Below, one piece after another: positions 17,853 to 26,857 of a stretch of DNA of 64,000 bases (position 1 is the stretch's first letter; each line of letters opens with the position of its first letter). A program made the position numbers and the translations under genes. The stretch comes from Streptomyces sp. DvalAA-14 (GTDB lineage Bacteria > Actinomycetota > Actinomycetes > Streptomycetales > Streptomycetaceae). Location of the stretch: NCBI RefSeq assembly GCF_900091855.1, contig NZ_FMCH01000413.1, forward strand, positions 62,001 to 126,000, in the 5' to 3' direction. A model generated the notes under the pieces. It did not search any database and was not told the origin of the DNA. It saw only the letters and a program-made list of their open reading frames with translations.

Positions 17853-19697
17853 ATGCCGCCCCAACCACCACGCACCCGTGGTCGCACCCGCAATTCCGTC
17901 TTGTCCCACAAGGCCCGACGCCTCGGAGAGATCCGACGCGCGCAGCTCATCACCACCTACGGGGTAGGTGCGATGATCGCCGTGGAGAACGAATCATTCC
18001 TCGTGCGCGGCATCGACTCGTGGGACATCAGCGAGGCACCCTTCGTGCTGGAACCGCGCCTGGCCCGTCAACTGCGGGTGAAGGGCTTTCGTCTCCCCCC
18101 GGCACCGGACCCGGACCGAGCCACCGACGGGGTGCGGGCGACGCGCTTTCCGACGATGTATTCCTGCCCCCGATGCAGGTCGCTGCAGCCGTTCCGCAAG
18201 TTCAACTCGCCGGCCGGAAAAGCCGAGTGCTCGATCTGCGAGGAGGACCTCGTACCGTCCCGGTTCGTCATGGCCTGCGCACACGGCCACCTCGAGGACT
18301 TCCCTTACTGGAAGTGGGTGCATCGCGGGACGCGGCCAACCGGGAGCGGCGCATGCGGAGGCGAGTTGCGGTTCAGGGCGGACGGCTCCACCGCATCGCT
18401 GCGCGCCGTGCTGATCAGCTGCAGCTGTGGGGCGGAGGAGGTCTCCATGGAGGGCTCGTTCAGGCGCCAGGCACTCAAAGACCTCGGCATCGGGTGCGCG
18501 GGCCGCCGCCCTTGGCTGAAGGACGCGCCGGTCGAGCACTGCCAGGAAGCGCCACGAACTCTGCAACGAGGCTCCTCCTCGGTCTGGTTTCCCGTGATGC
18601 ACTCGGCACTGTCGATCCCTCCGTGGAGCGGAGGCCTCGCGAAGCTGGTCGTACCGCTCTACGACAAGTTGAAGGACCGCACCCCCGACGAGATCCGCGT
18701 CTTCCTCGATGTGGACGGGACGCTCCGGCACCATCCCGCCTACAGCCCTGACCAAGTCATCAGCATGGTCCAGCAGCTGCGGGAACAGGAGAATCCGGAG
18801 CAGGGACCGGTCCCCCCGCCAGCATCGGAGAGTTCCCGCACCCGGCTCTATCGGGACGAGTACAGCAGCCTGTGCGCCCCGCACACGGAGCACGAGGACG
18901 GACACGACCAGGACTTCGTCTGCGAATTCCCCGACGCATCCGTGCAGCCGCTCACCGTGGCGCACGGAGTCGAGCAGGTGATGCTGATCAAACGACTCCG
19001 CGAGGTGCGGGCGCTGGAAACCTTCACACGCGTGGAGGAGCCGAGCCCGGCCGATACATCGGTGCGCCAGGCCCCGATCAGCCTGCAGAAGCTGGACTGG
19101 CTTCCGGCGATCGAAGTAAGCGGCGAGGGTGTGTTCCTACGCTTCGACGGCGATCGGCTCCGGGCGTGGGAGCAACATCCGGGACCGGTTGCTCGTGCTC
19201 GCCGTATCCGCGACAACCACGAGAAACTCCTCCGCGAGCGAGTCGGTACCTCGGGCAATCCGGTGCCCGACTCTCCGGCCACCCCCCGCTATCTGCTGCT
19301 CCACGCTCTCGCCCACGTGCTGATCAACGAGTGGAGCCTGGACGGCGGTTACCCTGCCGCAGCGCTGCGCGAACGCCTCTATGCGGACGACGAAATGGCG
19401 GGCGTGCTCATCTACACAGCCACCAGCGACTCCGCAGGCAGCCTCGGCGGTATCGTCGCCCAAGGCGAACCGACCCGCCTCGACGGCACTCTCCGCGCAG
19501 CCCTGCGCCGAGCAAGTTGGTGCTCGAACGACCCTCTGTGCATGGAGTCCGAGGCGAGCGGGGCCGACAGCCTCAACTTGGCCGCGTGCCACGCCTGTCT
19601 CCTGCTGCCCGAGACGAGTTGCGAGAACAACAACATCCTGCTCGACCGGGCAGCCCTCGTCGGTACTCCGGACGGCCTGGTGCCGGGATTCTTCTGA
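17853..19697 (+). CDS. drmB: DrmB-like protein (DUF1998)
   Basis: 614 residues, starting 3 bases after drmA with GGAG before the ATG. The family is recognised from LITTYGVGAMIAVENES near the N-terminus, a series of paired cysteines (SCPRC, CSICEEDL, CAHGHL, SCSCGAE), the C-terminal block GSLGGIVAQGEP, WCSNDPLCME and the final CHACLLLPETSCENNNILLD typical of DUF1998. In DISARM, DrmB partners DrmA and partly blocks its DNA entry tunnel. DrmC, the phospholipase-D nuclease that normally follows, is absent: the next gene is on the other strand and unrelated. Confidence 0.92.
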   Translation: MPPQPPRTRGRTRNSVLSHKARRLGEIRRAQLITTYGVGAMIAVENESFLVRGIDSWDISEAPFVLEPRLARQLRVKGFRLPPAPDPDRATDGVRATRFPTMYSCPRCRSLQPFRKFNSPAGKAECSICEEDLVPSRFVMACAHGHLEDFPYWKWVHRGTRPTGSGACGGELRFRADGSTASLRAVLISCSCGAEEVSMEGSFRRQALKDLGIGCAGRRPWLKDAPVEHCQEAPRTLQRGSSSVWFPVMHSALSIPPWSGGLAKLVVPLYDKLKDRTPDEIRVFLDVDGTLRHHPAYSPDQVISMVQQLREQENPEQGPVPPPASESSRTRLYRDEYSSLCAPHTEHEDGHDQDFVCEFPDASVQPLTVAHGVEQVMLIKRLREVRALETFTRVEEPSPADTSVRQAPISLQKLDWLPAIEVSGEGVFLRFDGDRLRAWEQHPGPVARARRIRDNHEKLLRERVGTSGNPVPDSPATPRYLLLHALAHVLINEWSLDGGYPAAALRERLYADDEMAGVLIYTATSDSAGSLGGIVAQGEPTRLDGTLRAALRRASWCSNDPLCMESEASGADSLNLAACHACLLLPETSCENNNILLDRAALVGTPDGLVPGFF

Positions 19698-19763
19698 TTG
19701 GCCCGTCCGCGGAGTCATTCGGCGGAAGGCACCCGGGCCGGGCCGGCGGCGGGGGACCCGGGG

Positions 19764-20897
19764 TCAGGTGGTGGTTGGGGGTGGGTCGGCGGTTGGGTTC
19801 TTGGGGGCGCCCGGGGCGAATTTGGACTGGCGGCGGTAGGAGACCGCGGCGCTGAGCAGCACGCCGCCCGCGGCCCAGCCGGACAGGACCCACCAGGCCG
19901 TGCTCGTGTGGTGGCCGCCGAAGTAGGCGTAATTGCGCACGAGCGTTACTCCGGCGCCGTTCGGGAAGGCCGGCCCGATGGCGCGCCAGAACGGGGGCAG
20001 GAGCGCCGAGGGAATGACGCCGCCAGCGCTGGGATTGCCGAGAACGACGAAGATCAGTACCGAAAGGGCAATTCCGGCCGGGCCGAGAAGCACCTGGAAA
20101 GCCGTACCGGCCGCCGCCGCGGCGAAGGTGATCAGGACCGCGATCGCCCAGAGGGTCGCGAAATGCCCGGGCAGGGCCGCGAATACCGAGTCGACGATGA
20201 TCGCGCCGCCGAGTCCGGAGAGGATCGACAACCCGGCCAGCGTCCCCAGGCGGATGTACATGCGGTGCGGATTGGCCGGCCGCGCGCCGTACGACGCGGA
20301 GAGCGCGGCAGACGCCAGATACCCGCCGATGATGACGCCCACCACGAGATAGAAGCTGCCCAGCCCGCGCCCGTCCTCGGAATTCGGCGGCCTCAGGTCG
20401 GTGATGGTGAAGCCGTGGGCGCGTTCCACCGTGCGGAAGACCGCTTGGAGCGCCTGGACCCCTGATGGTCCGCCGGCGGACGCCACCAGCAGCCGATTCC
20501 TCCCCCGGCCGGGACTGACCAGCAGCGCCGCGTCCACCGAGTGGTCGAGCACGCGGGCGCGGGCCTGGCTCGCGCTGTCCGCCGGGCGGGCGGACAGCGG
20601 CCTGCCGGGCAGGGCGTTCAGCTTGCCGATCAGCGCCGCCCGCGCTTGCGCGGGGGCGACCACGGCCAGCGGGATGCGGTCGGGTTTGGGTGCGTGGAAA
20701 GCCCCGACGTAGGAGACGACGAACCCCAATTCCAGAATCAGGACACCCAGAAGCATCAATGCGGCGCGGGGCCGTACCGCGTCCTTCAGCTCCTGCTGGA
20801 ATCCCTTGGACGGCCGATATCCCGAAGAAGACGGCGTTTTCCGGGGTTCGCCCTCGGGCGGTGGGCCGGGGGGCGATCCGTCGTTCCCGTCACTCAT
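19764..20897 (-). CDS. ABC-2-type / YhgE-Pip-like membrane protein
   Basis: 377 residues from ATG 20897 (upstream in-frame ATG ignored: no ribosome-binding site, Arg-rich leader). A cytoplasmic Pro/Gly-rich N-tail (1-45) is followed by one membrane span (ALMLLGVLILELGFVVSYVG), a 130-residue external domain and then five or six further spans toward the C-terminus. This topology fits ABC-2 permease-like or Pip/YhgE-like proteins of the DUF3533 kind. Substrate unknown; no ATPase gene is adjacent. It marks the chromosomal side of the defence locus. Confidence 0.8.
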   Translation of the reverse strand: MSDGNDGSPPGPPPEGEPRKTPSSSGYRPSKGFQQELKDAVRPRAALMLLGVLILELGFVVSYVGAFHAPKPDRIPLAVVAPAQARAALIGKLNALPGRPLSARPADSASQARARVLDHSVDAALLVSPGRGRNRLLVASAGGPSGVQALQAVFRTVERAHGFTITDLRPPNSEDGRGLGSFYLVVGVIIGGYLASAALSASYGARPANPHRMYIRLGTLAGLSILSGLGGAIIVDSVFAALPGHFATLWAIAVLITFAAAAAGTAFQVLLGPAGIALSVLIFVVLGNPSAGGVIPSALLPPFWRAIGPAFPNGAGVTLVRNYAYFGGHHTSTAWWVLSGWAAGGVLLSAAVSYRRQSKFAPGAPKNPTADPPPTTT

Positions 20898-21056
20898 GCC
20901 GACTCCAGCTCGATTTCTCGGGGGCTCTGGGTACAAGGCCGCCTGCCGGCCGCTGCTGACCACTTTCTCCGAACGCGGCGCCGATATCGGCCGACAGCAC
21001 CGCAAAGTCCGCGATTCGGCGGGAACAGCGGCGGCTTTCCGGGCGGATTCGTCGGG

Positions 21057-21698
21057 TTACGCGGTCGAACGGTCATCCTGGATACGGGCGTGGAGGTGCT
21101 CGTCGTGCCAGCCGTCGGCGTGCAGGAGCGCGCTGCGCATCGTCCCCTCCAGGAGGAAGCCCGCCCTGGTGGCGACGGCGCACGATGCCGTGTTCGCCAC
21201 CGAGTGGGTGATGCGCAGGCGGTGGAGACCGAGTTCCTCGAAGGCCCAACGGCTCACCGTACGAACGGCTTCGGTCATGACGCCACCGCCACGGCCGGCC
21301 GGCAGCAGCCAGTAGAGGATCTCGCCGCTGCCGCCCCGCAGGTCGAGATCGGCCAGGCCGATCAGCCCCACCGCCGCCAAGCCGCCCCCGTCGGTCTCCG
21401 CAGGCGCGACGGCCCAGATCGCGGCCGCTTCACTCGCCCAGCGCCGCTGCCAGTGCGCGATCTTCTCCCGGGCGCCGTCGAGCGTCAGCCGGCCGGGACG
21501 GTTCCAGTGCTGGATGTCGGCGTCGAGACCGGACGCGGCCAGAACAGGAGCGTCGTTGTCCTGCCAAGGGCGCAGCCGCATGCCGCGCGGGAGCGCAAGG
21601 ACCGGTTGCCGGCTCCCACGCATCCGGCCGGGCGGCACCACGGGCGGTATCGCGTACGCCTTCGGTCCACCGACCGGTCCACCGACCGGTCCGTCCAT
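21057..21698 (-). CDS. GNAT-family N-acetyltransferase
   Basis: 213 residues from ATG 21698. The acetyl-CoA fold is read from MRLRPWQDNDAP, the beta strand GLIGLADLDLR, the pyrophosphate loop region LPAGRGGGVMTEAVRT, and the closing THSVANTASCAVATRAGF typical of RimJ/RimL-type acetyltransferases. The IPPVVPPGR segment before the domain is usual in Streptomyces members, so starts later than 21623 are unlikely. The start is uncertain because 21660-21735 is a run of GTCC(A/G)-type short repeats giving DGPVGGPVGGP in the protein. Confidence 0.8.
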   Translation of the reverse strand: MDGPVGGPVGGPKAYAIPPVVPPGRMRGSRQPVLALPRGMRLRPWQDNDAPVLAASGLDADIQHWNRPGRLTLDGAREKIAHWQRRWASEAAAIWAVAPAETDGGGLAAVGLIGLADLDLRGGSGEILYWLLPAGRGGGVMTEAVRTVSRWAFEELGLHRLRITHSVANTASCAVATRAGFLLEGTMRSALLHADGWHDEHLHARIQDDRSTA

Positions 21699-21857
21699 CC
21701 GTCCGTTCATCCGTCGGTCCGTCCGTTCATCCGTGCGTCCTGCCGGCGAGGGACCGTCCGCGCACCGCCCCCGGCGCACCGAACCTCCCCGCCCAGCTCG
21801 CCCCCCGGCTCCCCGGGTTAGCCTCGGGAGGATTCACCAGACGTGGAGGAGGACGGG

Positions 21858-22163
21858 ATGGCCGGGGTTTCGGCGAGTGCGGTGGCCGCCGGTGGGCTGA
21901 TCGGAGGGTACGGGATCGCCCGCTGGACGAAACGGCGTGAGCTCGGGGGTGTCGCTCTGGCGGCGGCCGGTGCGGTGGCCGCCCGGCAGTGGAAGCAGCG
22001 GGCCGGTGTCGGGGCCGCGGCCGGGCTGACCGGGGCTTATCTGGCCGCGTTCGCGGGATCGCACCCGCTGGCGAAGAAGGTCGGAGCGTGGCCGGCGGTG
22101 TTCGCCGTGGCGGGCGGGGTGGCCGTGGTGTCCTGGGCGGTCGCGGGGCGCGGCGGGGAGTAG
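21858..22163 (+). CDS. Small Ala/Gly-rich membrane protein
   Basis: 101 residues from ATG 21858, with GGAGGAGG 5-8 bases upstream. Two or three hydrophobic Ala/Gly/Val-rich segments (about 5-20, 33-45, 50-65 and 75-95) are separated by a basic WTKRRE patch. No family name can be given; proteins of this kind are common in Streptomyces and uncharacterised. Monocistronic, divergent from the GNAT gene. Confidence 0.7.
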   Translation: MAGVSASAVAAGGLIGGYGIARWTKRRELGGVALAAAGAVAARQWKQRAGVGAAAGLTGAYLAAFAGSHPLAKKVGAWPAVFAVAGGVAVVSWAVAGRGGE

Positions 22164-22340
22164 CGCGACGGAGGTACGGCGACGGGCGCCGTCGACAGCC
22201 CCGGGTGGGCTCGCAGGCATCGCCCCGGACCAGAAGCGCCGGACCACGGCAGCGGACCGCTCCAACGGACCACCCCGCCGGACCACTCCACCGGATCACG
22301 ACACCCGACCACGCCACGGGCCCGACGTAGCAGCCCGCGC

Positions 22341-23183
22341 TCAGCCCTGTGCGGTCGGCCGGACGACGATCTCGTTGACGTCGACATCGGCGGGCTGCTC
22401 GATGGCGAACCGGATCGCCCGGGCCACCGCCTCCGCCGGAATGGCGATCTCGTCCTTGGACGCGTTCATGCGCGCGCGCAGCTCGGGGTCCGGCACCGAG
22501 GCGATGAAGTCGGTGGTCACGAAGCCCGGCGAGACCATGGAGACCCGGATCGACGCACCGGCTTCCTGCCGCAGACCCTCGGTGAGGGTGCGGGCGGCGG
22601 CTTTGGACGCCGAATAGACCGCCTGCCCGGGGACCGTCTTGTACGCGGCGGTCGAGACGGTGTGCACGAACTGGCCGTACCCCTGCTGCCGGAAGACGGG
22701 CAGAGCCGCGGCGACGCCGTACAGAAGACCCTTCACGTTGACGTCGATCATCGCGTCCCAGTCGTCCACCCGCAGGTCGTCGAGCGGCGAGACCGGGCCG
22801 ATGCCGGCGTTGCCGACGAGGACATCGAGCCGGCCGAACCGCTCCTGGGCGAGAGCCACCAGGGCGGCCGGGCCCTCGCGGCGGCGGACGTCGACAGCGG
22901 TGAACGCGATGGCGACGCCGGCGTCCCGGAGTTCACCGGCCAGGGCGGCGAGCCGTTCTTCGCGGCGGGCGCCGAGCACCAGCTTCGCCCCGCTCCGTGC
23001 CAGCAGACGAGCGGTGGCGGCGCCGATGCCGCTGCTCGCGCCCGTGATCGCGACGACCTTGCCTTCGACGCCCGCGCCCGCGCCGCCCTCCCAGCCCGCG
23101 CCATCCTGAACCCTTTGAACGCCCTGACCGCCCTGAACGCCCTCGACGCTCTCGTTGCCCTCTACGCCTCCGCTGCTCGACAT
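22341..23183 (-). CDS. Short-chain dehydrogenase/reductase
   Basis: 280 residues from ATG 23183. Classical SDR features: NAD(P)-binding VAITGASSGIGAATA, NAG motif VGNAGIGP, catalytic Ser in HTVSTAAYK and YxxxK in YSASKAA, and PGFVTTDF after the active site. A 37-residue N-terminal extension of Gly/Val/Glu/Gln repeats (EGVQGGQGVQR) comes from a repetitive stretch and is unlike other SDRs. Divergent from a TetR regulator with two operator-like palindromes between them, so the regulator probably controls this enzyme. Substrate unknown. Confidence 0.9.
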   Translation of the reverse strand: MSSSGGVEGNESVEGVQGGQGVQRVQDGAGWEGGAGAGVEGKVVAITGASSGIGAATARLLARSGAKLVLGARREERLAALAGELRDAGVAIAFTAVDVRRREGPAALVALAQERFGRLDVLVGNAGIGPVSPLDDLRVDDWDAMIDVNVKGLLYGVAAALPVFRQQGYGQFVHTVSTAAYKTVPGQAVYSASKAAARTLTEGLRQEAGASIRVSMVSPGFVTTDFIASVPDPELRARMNASKDEIAIPAEAVARAIRFAIEQPADVDVNEIVVRPTAQG

Positions 23184-23215
23184 GCCGTACCGCCGTTCTT
23201 CTAGAATCACACAAG

Positions 23216-23260
23216 CGGACGTGTGTCCGGTATGAAAGAACGGTAACGGACACGCGTCCG
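23216..23260. promoter_or_regulatory. Pair of TetR-type operators between SDR and TetR genes
   Basis: Two near-identical imperfect palindromes, CGGACGTGTGTCCG at 23216-23229 and CGGACACGCGTCCG at 23247-23260, lie 31 bases apart start to start (three helical turns), placing them on one DNA face. The pattern CGGAC-n4-GTCCG is typical of TetR-family operators. Position between divergent sdr and tetR starts supports joint control. Confidence 0.75.
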
Positions 23261-23303
23261 GATAAGCAAACGGGCTGCTCACGGCCCCGATCGGAGGCCC
23301 CGG

Positions 23304-23873
23304 ATGACGCAGCCGCGCCAACGTGCGACACGCTCGGACGCCCAGGACAACCGCGCCCGCATCATCGAGATCGCGCGCACGACCTTCACGAGCGACCCCG
23401 ACACGACGCTGCAGTCCATCGCGAAGGCGGCCGGTGTCGGCCAGGGGACGATGTACCGGCACTTCCCGAACCGCGAGGCCTTGCTGCTCGCCGTCTACCG
23501 GCAGGACGTCGAGGCTCTCATCGACGCCGCCCCGCGCCTGCTGGCGGAACACGAGCCCCTGGAGGCACTGCGCCGGTGGTTCGGCCGGCTCGCCGCTTAC
23601 GGGCGCATCAAGCACGGCGCGTCCCTGGCCATCGAGGCCGCCACCCGCGCGGACCTGGGCAGCCAGTACTACGGGCCGGTCATCACCGCCCTGGACCAGC
23701 TGCTCGCCGCCTGCAAGACCGCCGGGCAGCTGCGGACCGACGCCGACGCCGACGAGGTCCTCCTGCTCGTGTCATTCCTGTGGAAGGCGGACAACGGGCC
23801 CGACTGGCAGGAACGGACCGGACACATGCTCGCCATCGTCATCGACGGACTGCGCGCCGGAGCGGACCGCTGA
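23304..23873 (+). CDS. TetR/AcrR-family transcriptional regulator
   Basis: 189 residues from ATG 23304, GGAGG upstream. The N-terminal HTH is clear: RARIIEIARTTFTSD, then LQSIAKAAGVGQGTMYRHFPNREALL with the recognition helix. The C-terminal ligand domain contains LRRWFGRLAAYGRIKHG and LLLVSFLWKAD, as in regulators paired with SDR genes in Streptomyces. Expected to repress itself and the divergent dehydrogenase through the palindromes at 23216-23260, with relief by a small molecule. Confidence 0.9.
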   Translation: MTQPRQRATRSDAQDNRARIIEIARTTFTSDPDTTLQSIAKAAGVGQGTMYRHFPNREALLLAVYRQDVEALIDAAPRLLAEHEPLEALRRWFGRLAAYGRIKHGASLAIEAATRADLGSQYYGPVITALDQLLAACKTAGQLRTDADADEVLLLVSFLWKADNGPDWQERTGHMLAIVIDGLRAGADR

Positions 23874-24172
23874 GAGCGCGGGGCCAGCCGCACCCCGCGA
23901 AAAGCACCCTCGCCGGGTCAGCCGATCCGCGCGGCGGTGGTCTCGGCGCCGGCGCCATCGCCCGAGGATCCTCGGCGGGGCCCAACGGCTCGGCGGAGCA
24001 GCGGCTGAGGGCGCCAAAGCGGCCGAGGCGGTGGAGCGGTCCGGGCGATCCAAGCGGCCACGGCGGCCACGGCGTCACAGCGGTCACAGCGGCAGTGGCC
24101 GAAGCCGGCGCACGGTTCGTAACCGCCGGCGTGATCGCCCGCTGCGTCTCCAGGACCGTCCGGCGGCGGCCC

Positions 24173-24300
24173 TCAGCCGGGCATCGTCCCGTCCTCCTGG
24201 GCAGCCAGGATCAGCCGGGACAACCCCTCGACGCCGCGCGTCCGGGACGACGTACATCCGCTTGACCTCGCCGCCGCCATCGGCGTGAATCCGCCGCGTC
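24173..24300 (-). pseudogene. Remnant of a GNAT acetyltransferase
   Basis: On the minus strand GGEVKRMYVVPDARRRG (the acetyl-CoA-binding strand and loop of GNAT enzymes) is followed, after a one-base shift, by SRLILAAQEDGTMPG and a stop at 24173-24175. The rest of the domain is not found upstream. This is read as a decayed gene end. The stretch 23874-24172 between it and the TetR gene holds no supported gene. Confidence 0.35.
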
Positions 24301-24340
24301 CGGCCCTGACCCTGCCCGCCCGACCCCCGCCCCCGGGCAC

Positions 24341-24388
24341 AAAAAGACCGGCGGCCCTGGCTGGGGGGGGAGTTGCCAGGGCCGCCGG
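24341..24388 (-). terminator. Rho-independent terminator of the M23 peptidase gene
   Basis: A perfect 14-base inverted repeat (CCGGCGGCCCTGGC at 24348-24361 and its complement at 24375-24388) with a 13-base loop is followed on the minus strand by T5 (AAAAA at 24341-24345 on the plus strand). It lies 81 bases past the peptidase stop. Confidence 0.85.
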
Positions 24389-24468
24389 CGTATGGGGGCG
24401 GGGTTACCGCGGAGGTGGTGCGGTGTCAGGACCGGTCGGGGCGGCGGCGGTCGGAGTCGGCGGTCATC

Positions 24469-25531
24469 TCAGACCTCGACATGGCGCGCGGCCAGCCATC
24501 CCACCGGGTCCACGGCGTCGCCGCCGCCGGGGCGGACCTCCAGGTGGAGGTGGGGTGCCGGGACGTTGCCGGTGGCGCCGACGCGGCCGATCGTGTCGCC
24601 CGTGGTGACCGGGCCGGAGTTGACGACCATGGTGGAGAGGTGGCAGTACCACAGCTCGGTGCCGTCATCGAGCGCGACCACGACCCGGTAGCCGTAGGCG
24701 CCCGCCCAGCCGGCCGAGGTGACCGTGCCGCCGTGGACGGCATGGACAGGGGTGCCGGTGGGGGCGTCGAAGTCCTGGCCGGCGTGGGGAGTTGCCCCAC
24801 AGGTCGGCCTCGCCGTAGCCGGCGGTGAGGGTGTAGGAGGCGATCGGCTTGATGTAGGAGGCGGCCAGCTGGGCGACCCGGTCGGCCTCGGCGCGGGCGG
24901 CGGCCTCGGCCTCGGTCTTGGCCTGCGCCTCGGCGGCGGCCTTCGTGGCGGCGGCCTGCTCGCGGACCTTCTGCGCGGCGGCGGCGCGGGCGGCCTGGGT
25001 GGCGGCAGCCCGTTCGGCGGCTTCGCGTTCGGCGCGGGCGACGGCTTCGCGGGCCTGGGTGGCCTGGGTGACGATCCGGGCCCGCAGCGCCTCACCGGGG
25101 TCGGGCACCGGGGCGGTACGGCCCCGGGTCTCGTCCACCGCGGGCCGTGCGGCCTCGACGGGCACGGCGGCCGGCAGCTCCGTCAGCCCGGGCAGTGCGC
25201 TCGGTGACGTACCGCCGGGCGCGCCCGGCGGCAGATCCGGCGCGGACACGGGTACGGGCGCGGGCCCGGTGGCGACGCCGGGCGCCGCGGCGGCCGTAGC
25301 CACCCCGGAGGCGCCGACAGCGGCCATGGCCGCCATGCCGAGCACCGCGGAGCCACGGGCCAGGGTCCGCTGGCGCGGCACCGGAACGGCGGCGGGGAGG
25401 GGCAGCGGGAGGGGTTGCGGCAGGCGGTGGGGGTCCGGAGCGGCCGTTTCGCCGGCGGGGAACTCGTCCCACTCCCGGGCCGGTTCGGACTCCGGCCGGG
25501 CAGGTGCGTAGGCAGGTTGGTTCGACGCCAC
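24469..25531 (-). pseudogene. M23-family cell-wall metallopeptidase, frameshifted
   Basis: Starts at GTG 25531 with AAGGAG upstream and downstream of a c-di-AMP riboswitch. An N-terminal hydrophobic segment (AVLGMAAMAAVGASGVATA) could be an export signal; then comes a long Ala/Glu/Arg coiled coil and the LytM domain. The frame breaks after YGEADLWGN: a C4 run (GGGG at 24786-24789 on the plus strand) has one C too many, and the continuation HAGQDFDAPTGTPV to HLHLEV, carrying the zinc ligands (His and Asp of HAGQD, and HLH), is in the next frame. Corrected, the protein is about 353 residues and complete. Either a recent loss or an indel error in the assembly. It would cleave peptidoglycan cross-bridges outside the cell. 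Confidence 0.8.
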
Positions 25532-25556
25532 TGGGGGCGCACTCCTTTCCTTCCCT

Positions 25557-25700
25557 CTCGCCTACCGGGTTAGCTGACGGGTTCGGAGCAGGAAGGTCTC
25601 CTACGGGCCTGACGGCTGCCCGATTCACCCCAGGTGTTGGGTCCCCGGTTCCCGCGGACGGGATTCGGCAAGCGCACGGTGCCGCCTCTTACGGCGGTGG
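25557..25700 (-). promoter_or_regulatory. ydaO/yuaA-type c-di-AMP riboswitch
   Basis: The minus-strand leader contains the conserved blocks in order: CGGGGACCCAACACC, TGGGGTGAATC, then GTAGGAGACC, TTCCTGCTCCGAACCCGTC and AGCTAACCCGGTAGGCG. This is the signature of the c-di-AMP (ydaO) riboswitch, which in Streptomyces controls muralytic enzymes such as resuscitation-promoting factors and M23 peptidases. Its last block ends about 25 bases before the peptidase start, so it probably turns expression off when c-di-AMP is high. Bases 25701-26188 upstream contain no gene and must include the promoters of this leader and the divergent amidase. Confidence 0.92.
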
Positions 25701-26188
25701 TGACGACCGCGCTGCGTTATCAAACGTTAATAGAGCCAGGCAGGTTTTCCAAGCCGAATCGGAGAGTTGGCGATGATCGGCAATCGGTCATAGCTCCCCG
25801 AGCAGGGGCAAAGCGGTCAGCCAATGTGTTCATGAGGTGATGTGAGCGTGTGTCAGTTGTTATGCGAACGGGACCGGTCGGCTACGTTCGGTGAGCAGGC
25901 GTCAACGAAACGATACAGCGGGGCGATGCACCGGAGGGCGCGGACCGTGGCCGTACGACCGAAAGGGTGGCGGCGGCCCGGACCGGGCCCCGGCAGCCGA
26001 GCACCCCGGGCTCCCGCGCGCCGGGCAAGCCGGGTTTCCACGGACAGCACCAGAGGTCTGGACCTCTGCAGGTGCGCGAACCGCTTGGCAGTCCCGGCGC
26101 ACCGGCCCCACGATGGGCACGCCCCACCGTTCTTGTCATGGACCCGTCCAAGCAGTCGTCCGCCCCACGACACCTCCGGGAGCCCGCC

Positions 26189-26857
26189 ATGGTACGTCCG
26201 AGCCGTCCCCGACCCGCCGACGACCGGGGCCTGTCCGCCCGGCCGGCGCACCTCGACCCGACGCCCACCCGCCGCTCGCTGCTGCGTGGCGGCCTCGCCC
26301 TCGGAGCCACCGCCGGCGCGGTCCTCGGCAGTGAGCTGTGGAGCGGTGCCGGCGCCGCCGACGCCGTGACCGTCGACTACCCCACCGCCACCTGGGCGCC
26401 GGCCAGCAGCGCCAACTACACCGCCGCCAGCCGTCCCACGACCTATCCGGTCGACCTCGTGGTGATCCACGTGACCCAGGAGACCTTCGCCGACACCATC
26501 AGCCTGTTCCAGGATCCCGCCCACGCGGCCGCCGCCCATTACGTCGTCCGTTCCGCCGACGGCGCCGTCGACCAGTGCGTGCGGGAACACGACATCGCCT
26601 GGCACGCCGGGAACTGGGACTACAACACCCGCAGCATCGGCATCGAGCACGAGGGCTGGGTGGACCAGCCCGCCTACTTCACCAACGCCCTCTACCGGGC
26701 CTCCGCCGCTCTCACCGCCGCGGTCTGCACCAAATACGGCATCCCCAAGGACCGCAATCACATCATCGGCCACTACCAGGTCCCCGGCACCGACCACACC
26801 GACCCCGGACCCAACTGGGACTGGGTCCGCTACCTCCGCCTGGTCAACGGCGTCTGA
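26189..26857 (+). CDS. Tat-exported N-acetylmuramoyl-L-alanine amidase (amidase_2)
   Basis: 222 residues from ATG 26189, GGGAG 6 bases upstream; earlier in-frame starts lack a site. A twin-arginine signal (PTRRSLLRGGLALGATAGAV) is followed by the amidase_2/PGRP fold: VVIHVTQETF with the first zinc His, HYVVRSADGAVDQCV, HDIAWHAGNWDYNTRSIGIEHEG, and NHIIGHYQVPGTDHTDPGPNWDW with the remaining ligands. It cleaves the bond between MurNAc and L-Ala in the wall. The 3' end overlaps the convergent DUF4240 gene by 28 bases. Confidence 0.92.
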   Translation: MVRPSRPRPADDRGLSARPAHLDPTPTRRSLLRGGLALGATAGAVLGSELWSGAGAADAVTVDYPTATWAPASSANYTAASRPTTYPVDLVVIHVTQETFADTISLFQDPAHAAAAHYVVRSADGAVDQCVREHDIAWHAGNWDYNTRSIGIEHEGWVDQPAYFTNALYRASAALTAAVCTKYGIPKDRNHIIGHYQVPGTDHTDPGPNWDWVRYLRLVNGV

